Assembly (NCBI GenBank): GCA_001897035.1
Contig: MKRS01000694.1
Location: 1-5,469 of the forward strand
Length of the DNA stretch: 5,469 bases
Direction of reading: 5' to 3'
Source of the DNA: Bacteroidales bacterium 45-6
Lineage (GTDB): Bacteria > Bacteroidota > Bacteroidia > Bacteroidales > Dysgonomonadaceae
The notes under the pieces are model-generated. The model was not told the origin of the DNA. It searched no databases and saw only the letters and a program-made list of their open reading frames with translations. The translations under genes were made by a program, and so were the position numbers. This document shows positions 1 through 4,987 of this stretch, piece after piece (position 1 is the stretch's first letter; the number at the start of each line of letters is the position of its first letter).

Positions 1-854
1 TCTTCGTAGAGCGTTTTCTTGCGTGTGCCGAAATAGAGCGTGTTTTCGAGCGGGTCATTTCCTTCCCATACCAGCTTGATTTTGCCCGAGTCGAAAGCTT
101 CACTGCACAAAAAATTGGGAACAATGGAGAAACCCCTGCCATCGCTCAGGCAACGGATGATCGAGCTAATGTTTGGGACGATGTAATTGGGCGAAAAATC
201 GGGATGTTCGTCAAAGTTCTTCTTCCAAAAACTTTTCAGATGCTCCATGTCGGCTGCGGTGCTGTACCACAAGGCTTGTTTGAGTAAGTCGCGCGCTTCA
301 TGATATTTTTTAGAGGCTAAATATGCCTCCAGAGGTGCCGTTTCGGTGAGCGAGCCAGCCACCAGCACGATCTTTTCTTTTGAAAACGGCGTGTATTCGA
401 GATTTTTCTGAAATCCTTTTTGCGGGGTCACAATCAAGTCGAGCATCCCGTTTTCCAAGTCTTGTTGCATCTGCGGATATTCGCCGAACTTGATAATCAG
501 GTTGAAGGGCAGGCTCGCGATATGTTCTTCCAAGGTGTATTGGAAGGTTTCGAAACACATTCCCACACTGATCGTGTGGCGTTCGCCTGCGTTGCGCTTT
601 CGGAAAAGGTTTTCCACCGATTCCAGTTTGCCAATCGGCTCCACGATGAAGTTGTAGAGTATTTTCCCTTTCTCGGTTGGAGTCATTTTGCGGGACGACC
701 GCTCGAAAAGCTTGTAGCCTGTGTAAGCTTCCAGCGAATTGAGGTGAAGGCTTACTCCCGGCTGCGAAATGAAAAGCTCTTTTGCCGCGGCGGAGAGCGT
801 TCCGGTTTCGTAAATCATTTTAAAAGTGCGGAACCATTCGAGATTGAGTTGCAT
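1..854 (-). CDS. LysR-family transcriptional regulator (3' end cut by window edge)
   Basis: A DNA-binding transcription regulator. Translating the minus strand from the ATG at 854-852 gives 284 residues with no stop before the window edge. LysR proteins usually have about 300 residues, so only a short C-terminal tail is missing. Residues 1-62 form the typical winged helix-turn-helix: it opens MQLNLEWFRTF, followed by TLSAAAKELFISQPGVS (19-35) as the recognition region, then LFERSSRKMTPTEKGK at the wing. Residues from about 92 onward match a periplasmic-binding-like effector domain (for example MLDLIVTP near 137-144 and GRGFSIVPNFL near 239-249). The effector cannot be read from sequence. It is divergent from mdaB with 98 bases between the starts, the classic arrangement in which a LysR protein controls its neighbour and itself. 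Control of mdaB is inferred. No link to the sulfur operon downstream is visible. Confidence 0.93.
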   Translation of the reverse strand, partial: MQLNLEWFRTFKMIYETGTLSAAAKELFISQPGVSLHLNSLEAYTGYKLFERSSRKMTPTEKGKILYNFIVEPIGKLESVENLFRKRNAGERHTISVGMCFETFQYTLEEHIASLPFNLIIKFGEYPQMQQDLENGMLDLIVTPQKGFQKNLEYTPFSKEKIVLVAGSLTETAPLEAYLASKKYHEARDLLKQALWYSTAADMEHLKSFWKKNFDEHPDFSPNYIVPNISSIIRCLSDGRGFSIVPNFLCSEAFDSGKIKLVWEGNDPLENTLYFGTRKKTLYE

Positions 855-874
855 GATCTATTATTTTAATGATA

Positions 875-882
875 CAAATATA
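875..882 (-). promoter_or_regulatory. Candidate -7 promoter element of the LysR gene
   Basis: On the minus strand this reads TATATTTG, an exact match to the Bacteroidota -7 consensus TAnnTTTG, about 20 bases before the ATG. No convincing -33 TTTG is seen at the expected distance, so the call rests on one element in AT-rich DNA. Confidence 0.4.
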
Positions 883-891
883 CAACTTAAA

Positions 892-908
892 CTATTTTTA
901 TTATATAG
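892..908. promoter_or_regulatory. Candidate LysR-type operator in the divergent promoter region
   Basis: A short dyad with arms CTAT and ATAG contains a T-N11-A spacing, the generic LysR box. It lies between the two opposing -7 elements and covers the expected -33 region of mdaB, a sensible place for control of both genes. Such motifs arise often by chance in AT-rich DNA. Confidence 0.22.
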
Positions 909-918
909 ATAAATGCCT

Positions 919-926
919 TAATTTTG
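919..926 (+). promoter_or_regulatory. Candidate -7 promoter element of mdaB
   Basis: TAATTTTG matches the Bacteroidota -7 consensus TAnnTTTG exactly and ends 26 bases before the mdaB ATG. The -33 region holds only a T-run (about 895-900), not a clear TTTG. A purine-rich stretch (AAGAAAGA) just before the ATG may help ribosome binding. Confidence 0.42.
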
Positions 927-952
927 CAGCAAAGCTATAAAAAAGAAAGATT

Positions 953-1549
953 ATGAAAAAGGTATTTATTATTAACGGAGGGCAAAAATTTGCGCATTCG
1001 GGCGGAGAGTTCAACAAAACGGTGACAAGCTGGACGAAAGAGTTTCTTGACAAAAATGGTTTTGAATACAGGGTTACTGATATTAATGATGAGTTTGTAC
1101 CCGAGAAGGAAGTGGAAAACTTCAAATGGGCCGATGTGATTATCTACCACACGCCAATTTGGTGGTTTCAGGTGCCTTACCGGTTGAAGCAATATATAGA
1201 CGAGGTGTTCAATGCCGGATATAACAACGGAATGTATGCCAGCGATGGGCGTTCGCGGAAGAATCCCGCCATCAACTATGGCAAAGGAGGGTTGATGCAC
1301 GGCACAAAATACATGCTGACCACTTCATGGAATGCTCCCGACACGGCATTCACACTGGAAGGCGAATTTTTCAACCAAACCTCGGTGGACGATGGCGTGA
1401 TGTACGGTTTTCACCGGATGAATGTTTTCACCGGGATGGAAAACATTCCTGGCTTTCATTTCCACGACATGGAGAAGGCGGCCACATCCGAAAGAATTGA
1501 GGCTTACCATCAACTGTATTTGAAACATTTGGAAAAGCAATTTGAGTGA
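953..1549 (+). CDS. mdaB: MdaB-like NAD(P)H:quinone oxidoreductase
   Basis: A 198-residue flavodoxin-fold flavoprotein of the MdaB family (E. coli MdaB is about 193 residues). It is expected to carry out two-electron reduction of quinones in the cytoplasm, limiting redox cycling and oxidative stress. Recognisable family blocks are: the N-terminal flavin-binding stretch INGGQKFAHSGG (7-18); WADVIIYHTPIWWFQVP (59-75), where the PxWW motif lies near the flavin ring; LKQYIDEVF (78-86); YASDGRSRKNP (95-105); YGKGGLMHGTKYML (109-122); and SWNAP (125-129). These follow the order and spacing of E. coli MdaB over the full length, so the gene looks intact. The start is the only ATG that leaves the beta1 strand (KKVFIING) complete. 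It is divergent from a LysR regulator, which probably controls it. The exact in vivo substrate is not determined by sequence. Confidence 0.93.
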   Translation: MKKVFIINGGQKFAHSGGEFNKTVTSWTKEFLDKNGFEYRVTDINDEFVPEKEVENFKWADVIIYHTPIWWFQVPYRLKQYIDEVFNAGYNNGMYASDGRSRKNPAINYGKGGLMHGTKYMLTTSWNAPDTAFTLEGEFFNQTSVDDGVMYGFHRMNVFTGMENIPGFHFHDMEKAATSERIEAYHQLYLKHLEKQFE

Positions 1550-1575
1550 TTTTACTGCTTTTACTGCTTTTTCTG
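1550..1575 (+). repeat. Short tandem repeat after the mdaB stop codon
   Basis: The 9-base unit TTTTACTGC occurs twice head to tail (1550-1558 and 1559-1567), followed by a degenerate partial third copy TTTTTCTG. It starts directly after the mdaB stop. This is probably slippage-born sequence with no evident function. Confidence 0.6.
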
Positions 1576-1579
1576 TATT

Positions 1580-1618
1580 GGCCTTGCATCCTTAAAAAAT
1601 GCAGGGCCATAATTTTAT
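1580..1618 (+). terminator. Probable intrinsic terminator of mdaB
   Basis: GGCCTTGCAT (1580-1589) pairs with ATGCAGGGCC (1599-1608), giving a 10-bp stem with one U-G wobble and a 9-base loop, followed by AT-rich ATAATTTTAT. The U-tract is broken, so termination may be weak. It lies 31 bases after mdaB and separates it from the cysK operon. Confidence 0.6.
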
Positions 1619-1703
1619 GCGATTGCTACTTCTTATATTGAGGCATAGAAGTGGTTGGGCTTTATTGTGTTACTTGTATATGGATTGATTATCTGTTCTA
1701 AAT

Positions 1704-1721
1704 ATACCACTTATATGGTAT
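1704..1721. promoter_or_regulatory. Inverted repeat upstream of cysK, candidate operator
   Basis: ATACCA (1704-1709) and TGGTAT (1716-1721) form a perfect 6+6 dyad around the 6-base spacer CTTATA. It sits just upstream of the candidate -7 region and about 50 bases before the cysK start, where a repressor or activator of the operon would bind. No regulator family can be named from it. Confidence 0.35.
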
Positions 1722-1731
1722 TTACACAAAC

Positions 1732-1740
1732 TATATTTTG
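1732..1740 (+). promoter_or_regulatory. Weak candidate -7 promoter element of the cysK operon
   Basis: TATATTTTG resembles the Bacteroidota -7 element TAnnTTTG but has one extra spacer base. It ends 29 bases before the cysK ATG. A second imperfect candidate, TTACTTTG at 1744-1751, is nearer the start. Neither has a clear -33 TTTG. A promoter somewhere in 1620-1769 is likely because the preceding gene ends in a terminator-like stem-loop. Confidence 0.28.
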
Positions 1741-1769
1741 CGATTACTTTGTCAAAAAAACGACAAACT

Positions 1770-2708
1770 ATGGCAAAAGTTTTTAATTCACTGACACAGC
1801 TGATTGGACGCACTCCTTTGTTAGAACTGGCGGATATTCGGAAAAAATTCAAACTACATGCTGAAATCGTTGCAAAACTGGAATATTTCAATCCGGGGAG
1901 AAGTGTCAAAGACCGAATCGGCCTGGCGCTTATCGAGGATGCCGAAAGCAAGAATATCCTGAAGAAAAACAGCGTCATCATAGAGCCGACCAGCGGAAAC
2001 ACTGGGATCGCATTGGCCATGGTGGCTGCCGCAAAAGGCTACCGCATCATTTTGACGATGTCCGATTCGATGAGCCTTGAGCGTCGCAGCTTGTTGAAAG
2101 CATTGGGTGCAGAACTGGAGCTAACTCCCGGCTACGAAGGCATGCGCGGAGCCATCCGCAAAGCCGAAGAACTGAAAGAATCCATTCCGAATGCAGTCAT
2201 TCTCCAGCAATTTCAAAATCCGGCCAATCCCCAAATTCACCGTGAAACAACGGCTTTGGAAATATGGGAAGATACCGACGGAAACGTTGATCTGTTTGTA
2301 GCTGGAGTGGGAACGGGCGGCACCGTTTCTGGAGTGGGAGAGGTGTTGAAACAAAAGAATCCCGACATAAAGATTATTGCTGTTGAACCCTACGATTCCC
2401 CCGTGCTTTCGGGTGGAAAATCGGGTCCTCACAAAATTCAGGGCATTGGTCCGGGATTTGTCCCCGGCACCTACGATCCGTCCGTGGTGGACGAAATCTT
2501 CAAGGTGAAAAACGAAGATGCTTTCGAAACCAGCCGTCATCTGGCCCTCGAACAAGGCCTTTTGGCGGGAATCTCTTCCGGTGCGGCCGTTTATGCCGCC
2601 ATCCAATTGGCCAAACGTGTCGAAAACAAAGGCAAACGCATCGTGGTGGTGCTGCCTGACACGGGCGAAAGGTATTTATCCACTGCTCTTTTTGATTCAA
2701 CGAAATAA
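1770..2708 (+). CDS. cysK: Cysteine synthase (O-acetylserine sulfhydrylase), CysK family
   Basis: A PLP enzyme joining sulfide to O-acetylserine to make cysteine, the last step of cysteine biosynthesis in the cytoplasm. The 312-residue length is normal for CysK. Motifs in order: IGRTPLLEL (12-20); [11 protein letters not shown] (41-51) with the PLP-binding lysine K47; EPTSGNTG (72-79), the substrate-binding asparagine loop; [10 protein letters not shown] (179-188), the PLP phosphate loop; QGIGPGFVP (224-232); GISSGAA (267-273), whose serine contacts the PLP pyridine nitrogen; and [10 protein letters not shown] near the C-terminus. The ATG at 1770 was preferred over an in-frame TTG at 1749 because it puts the family motifs at the usual distance from the N-terminus. 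One oddity: the usual MPETMS segment reads MSDSMS (97-102). The next gene starts 2 bases after its stop. As first gene of an operon with a desulfurase, it probably supplies cysteine for that enzyme. A related synthase using another sulfur or acceptor substrate cannot be excluded. Confidence 0.93.
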   Translation: MAKVFNSLTQLIGRTPLLELADIRKKFKLHAEIVAKLEYFNPGRSVKDRIGLALIEDAESKNILKKNSVIIEPTSGNTGIALAMVAAAKGYRIILTMSDSMSLERRSLLKALGAELELTPGYEGMRGAIRKAEELKESIPNAVILQQFQNPANPQIHRETTALEIWEDTDGNVDLFVAGVGTGGTVSGVGEVLKQKNPDIKIIAVEPYDSPVLSGGKSGPHKIQGIGPGFVPGTYDPSVVDEIFKVKNEDAFETSRHLALEQGLLAGISSGAAVYAAIQLAKRVENKGKRIVVVLPDTGERYLSTALFDSTK

Positions 2709-2710
2709 TC

Positions 2711-3184
2711 ATGGCAAAGAAACTTTCTATCATCAGTTTTAGCGGCGATTTCGACAAGCTGACAGCCGTTTTCACCTTGGCCACCGGAGCTGCGGCAGTT
2801 GGCTACGAAGTCAATATTTTCTTCACTTTCTGGGGATTAGATGCCATCAAGGAGAAGCAAGGACGAAGCTTTCTTGGAAAATCTCCGCTCACAAAAGCAT
2901 TCGGCTTCCTGATGGGAGGCTTGAAAGTGGCTCCTGTCAGCCGGTTCAATTTTTGGGGTATCAGCCCGAAGATATTTCGTTCGCTCATGCGGAAAAACAA
3001 TGTGGCGACACTCGAAGAATTGGTGGAATACGCCAAGGTGCTCGGAGTCAATCTTTATGCCTGCGAAATGGTTATGCACATCCTGGGACTTAAGCGCGAG
3101 GACTTTATTCCCGAAGTGAAAGACGTGCTTGGAGTGGCTACTTTCCTTAAACTGGCGGACGACGGGCAGACGCTCTTCATTTAA
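2711..3184 (+). CDS. DsrE/DsrF-like family sulfur-relay protein
   Basis: A 157-residue protein that I assign to the DsrE/DsrF/DrsH-like group (DsrE2-like). Family members are small cytoplasmic proteins that carry sulfur as a cysteine persulfide. Visible features: an N-terminal beta strand LSIISFSGDFDKL (5-17); a helix rich in small residues, TLATGAAAVGYEV (22-34); the family-typical FFTFWGLDAIKE (37-48); a middle FGFLMGGLKVAP; and YACEMVMHILGL (116-127), in which C118, the only cysteine, is the likely sulfur-carrying residue. This Cys-x-Met pattern is common in DsrE-like proteins. There is no signal peptide. It starts 2 bases after cysK and precedes a TusA-like gene, and DsrE-like and TusA-like proteins commonly exchange persulfide sulfur. 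The specific partner, here perhaps the encoded cysteine desulfurase, is inferred. Confidence 0.85.
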   Translation: MAKKLSIISFSGDFDKLTAVFTLATGAAAVGYEVNIFFTFWGLDAIKEKQGRSFLGKSPLTKAFGFLMGGLKVAPVSRFNFWGISPKIFRSLMRKNNVATLEELVEYAKVLGVNLYACEMVMHILGLKREDFIPEVKDVLGVATFLKLADDGQTLFI

Positions 3185-3207
3185 CCTCACATATTCAGTC
3201 CTTATTT

Positions 3208-3224
3208 TTTTGACATTTTTCAAA
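3208..3224. repeat. Short inverted repeat in the dsrE-like/tusA-like gap
   Basis: TTTGA (3209-3213) and TCAAA (3220-3224) flank a 6-base AT-rich spacer in the 52-base gap. The nonamer TTTTGACAT (3208-3216) recurs exactly in the next intergenic gap at 3468-3476. It may be an internal regulatory or processing site. The arms are short, so chance is possible. Confidence 0.25.
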
Positions 3225-3236
3225 TACATTATATCT

Positions 3237-3461
3237 ATGGCTACATACCAATTAGACATCACCAAGGATCATTGTCCCATCACCTTTGTGAAGACAAAAA
3301 TAGAGTTGTCAAGACTAAGCAAGGGCGATATTCTCGAAGTGCTTCTTTTGGAAGGCGAACCGCTCGAAAACGTTCCAAGGACTTCCGCAGAACAAGGATA
3401 CACTGTGCTGGATGTGTCCCAAGTGGAAGGCGCCACCTACAAAGTGACGATCCAAAAATAA
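3237..3461 (+). CDS. TusA-like sulfurtransferase (SirA/YedF/TusA fold)
   Basis: A 74-residue protein matching the TusA/SirA fold over its whole length. It begins with the strand YQLDITKDHCPITFVKTK (4-21), whose C13 followed by proline is the persulfide-carrying cysteine. KGDILEVLL (29-37) is the typical second strand, followed by ENVPRTSAEQGYTVLDV (44-60) and a C-terminal strand TYKVTIQK. TusA proteins take sulfur from cysteine desulfurases such as IscS and pass it to DsrE-type acceptors (TusBCD) or other enzymes. The usual CPxP motif is CPIT here, so the second proline is missing. The ATG at 3237 places the cysteine at the usual distance from the N-terminus. Its place between a DsrE-like protein and a desulfurase-encapsulin pair supports a relay role. 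The exact acceptor is unknown. Confidence 0.87.
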   Translation: MATYQLDITKDHCPITFVKTKIELSRLSKGDILEVLLLEGEPLENVPRTSAEQGYTVLDVSQVEGATYKVTIQK

Positions 3462-3477
3462 GATGTCTTTTGACATC
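3462..3477 (+). promoter_or_regulatory. Perfect hairpin directly after the tusA-like stop codon
   Basis: GATGTC-TTTT-GACATC is a perfect 6-bp stem with a 4-base loop beginning at the base after the TAA stop. The sequence after it (CGGG...) is not U-rich, so it is not a classic terminator. It could stabilise or punctuate the mRNA ahead of the shell gene, or be a DNA operator for an internal promoter in the 65-base gap. Confidence 0.4.
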
Positions 3478-3526
3478 CGGGTTAAATATTGAACGATCAT
3501 CTTAAACTTAAACATATTACACAATT

Positions 3527-4966
3527 ATGGCTAAAAATGATTTGCAGCGTAGTGTGACCACTGCCACGGCGAGACAACTCGCCACCACCATCAAGACTCC
3601 GCCCCAGATGGGGTCGATCACTCCCCGTTTGTTGCTCAAACTGCTTCCTTGGGTGCAGGTGGATTCGGGAACCTACCGCGTCAACCGCACCAAAGTGGAA
3701 TTGAAAAAGGCAGAGCGGATCGATGTAGAGTTTTTTGACGGCATTCCCGCATTCAGTGCAGCCTCTTTCCGCAGGATTCCCTTGTTTTCGCACATCGAAG
3801 AGCGGATTGTCAACAAGCTGGCTGAAAAATTTATCATCAAGGAAGTGCCTTTGGGTGGATACCTCATCAAAGAGGGCAAAGACAGCCAGATTTTCTTTGT
3901 AGTGGCACGCGGCCAGGCCGAAATCTACAGTAAGGGCCCTCACGGCGAGAACCTCCGCATCGCCCTCTTGTCCGAAGGCGAATATTTCGGTGAAGCAGAT
4001 ATTCTTTCGGACAAGGCCTCGTCCGTTACCGTAAAAAGTGTTACGGACAGCGTTTTTTTTATTTTGAGCAGCAGGGAGTTGGAGAATATCATCAAGCTTG
4101 TTCCTAATTTCAGGGAAGAATTCCAAAGGGCTGTGGACGAACATTTGCGCTTACGCGCCACGGTCAACACCCATGGCGAAAAACATATCGACTTGGTGTC
4201 GGGACACGAAGAAGACAACATCATTCCGGAAACCTACATCGACTACGAAGAAAATCCAAGGGAATATTCCCTGAATACCTTGCAGACCGTGGTGCGGGTG
4301 CATACACGGGTTTCAGACCTTTACAACAATCCGTTCAACCAACTCGAACAGCAGATGCGCCTTAGCATCGAGAGCGTTCGCGAGCGTCAGGAGTGGGAGC
4401 TGATAAACAACCGCCATTTCGGTTTGCTAAGCACCGTGGAACCCGGCTACCGCATTAGTACCCGCTACGGTTCACCCACTCCCGACGATTTGGACGAATT
4501 GTTGTCATTGGTTTGGAAAAACCCATCCTTCTTCATTGCCCATCCCAGAGCCATTGCCGCTTTCGAACGGGAATGCACTTGGCGTGGAGTGCCGCCTGTG
4601 ACCACCAACCTGTTTGGCACTCCGGTGATCTTGTGGCGCGGCGTGCCTATTATCCCGAGCGACAAACTCGAAATCAAAGGGCAATACCTCACCAATAGAG
4701 GAGTCGGCACCACGGAGATTATCCTTGTGCGTGTGGGCGAGCAGGAACAAGGCGTTGTGGGATTGCATCAGACTGGCATACCCGGAGAAATTGCCCCAAG
4801 CCTTTCTGCCCGCTTGATGGGATTGGATAAATTTGGCGTGGCATCTTACTTGCTTACCAAATATTTCTCATTGGCCGCTCTTACGGACGATGCTATCGCC
4901 GTTCTGGACAACGTGGAAGTGGGATTCTACCACAACTACCAGAATCGTAATTCCGTGGAAAAGTAA
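3527..4966 (+). CDS. Family 2B encapsulin shell protein with inserted cyclic-nucleotide-binding-like domain
   Basis: The shell protein of an encapsulin nanocompartment, a hollow protein capsid with the HK97 phage fold that packs a dedicated enzyme. The 479 residues divide into three parts. Residues 1-80 are the N-terminal arm and start of the HK97 fold; ATARQLATTIKTPPQMG (13-29) and LLLKLLPWVQVDSGTYRVNR (35-54) closely resemble the SrpI-type family 2 shell. Residues about 84-212 are a cNMP-binding-like beta-roll (IPLFSHIEERIVNKLAE, GGYLIKEGKDSQIFFVVARG, FGEADILSD), the mark of family 2B. After a linker, residues about 246-479 complete the HK97 fold (SLNTLQTVVRVHTRVSDLYN, HFGLLSTVEPGYRI, FIAHPRAIAAFERECTWRGV, and a C-terminal YFSLAALTDDAIAVLDNVEV). 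The phosphate-binding arginine of the nucleotide pocket is not seen at its usual place (see findings). The ATG at 3527 gives the expected family N-terminus. The next gene, 13 bases on, encodes its probable cargo. It is not a prophage capsid: no phage genes are nearby. Confidence 0.94.
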   Translation: MAKNDLQRSVTTATARQLATTIKTPPQMGSITPRLLLKLLPWVQVDSGTYRVNRTKVELKKAERIDVEFFDGIPAFSAASFRRIPLFSHIEERIVNKLAEKFIIKEVPLGGYLIKEGKDSQIFFVVARGQAEIYSKGPHGENLRIALLSEGEYFGEADILSDKASSVTVKSVTDSVFFILSSRELENIIKLVPNFREEFQRAVDEHLRLRATVNTHGEKHIDLVSGHEEDNIIPETYIDYEENPREYSLNTLQTVVRVHTRVSDLYNNPFNQLEQQMRLSIESVRERQEWELINNRHFGLLSTVEPGYRISTRYGSPTPDDLDELLSLVWKNPSFFIAHPRAIAAFERECTWRGVPPVTTNLFGTPVILWRGVPIIPSDKLEIKGQYLTNRGVGTTEIILVRVGEQEQGVVGLHQTGIPGEIAPSLSARLMGLDKFGVASYLLTKYFSLAALTDDAIAVLDNVEVGFYHNYQNRNSVEK

Positions 4967-4969
4967 AAA

Positions 4970-4987
4970 ATGACAAATTATGATTGA
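4970..4987 (+). other. Five-codon mini-ORF overlapping the cargo gene start
   Basis: ATG ACA AAT TAT GAT TGA opens 4 bases after the shell stop codon and ends 5 bases beyond the first base of the desulfurase ATG, in another frame. A ribosome ending here could restart at the cargo ATG, or the mini-ORF could dampen cargo translation relative to shell. It may equally be chance. Confidence 0.2.

Noticed and set aside
420..869. A 149-codon plus-strand open frame
   Set aside because: It lies antisense to the LysR gene, whose minus-strand translation matches a known family throughout. The plus-strand product resembles nothing I recognise.
1617..1688. A 23-codon plus-strand frame upstream of cysK that could be a leader peptide
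   Set aside because: It has only one cysteine codon, no following terminator/antiterminator pair was seen, and there is no ribosome-binding evidence, so attenuation by a leader peptide is unsupported.
1749..1769. Upstream TTG start extending CysK by seven residues
   Set aside because: The ATG at 1770 fits the usual CysK N-terminus. The extension (xSKKRQT) matches no family feature.
2121..2606. A 161-codon minus-strand open frame inside cysK
   Set aside because: It is antisense to a gene with all CysK motifs, and the translation is composition-driven without a family signal.
3497..4144. A 215-codon minus-strand open frame within the shell gene
   Set aside because: It is antisense to the clearly coding encapsulin gene, has no recognisable motif, and is a shadow of that gene's codon use.
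3776..4162. The cNMP-like segment as a Crp/Fnr transcription factor gene
   Set aside because: It has no helix-turn-helix after it and is in one unbroken frame with the shell domains on both sides.
3527..4966. The HK97-fold shell protein as a prophage capsid gene
   Set aside because: No terminase, portal, protease or tail genes are nearby. The neighbours are metabolic genes, and the N-terminal arm and inserted cNMP-like domain are marks of family 2 encapsulins.
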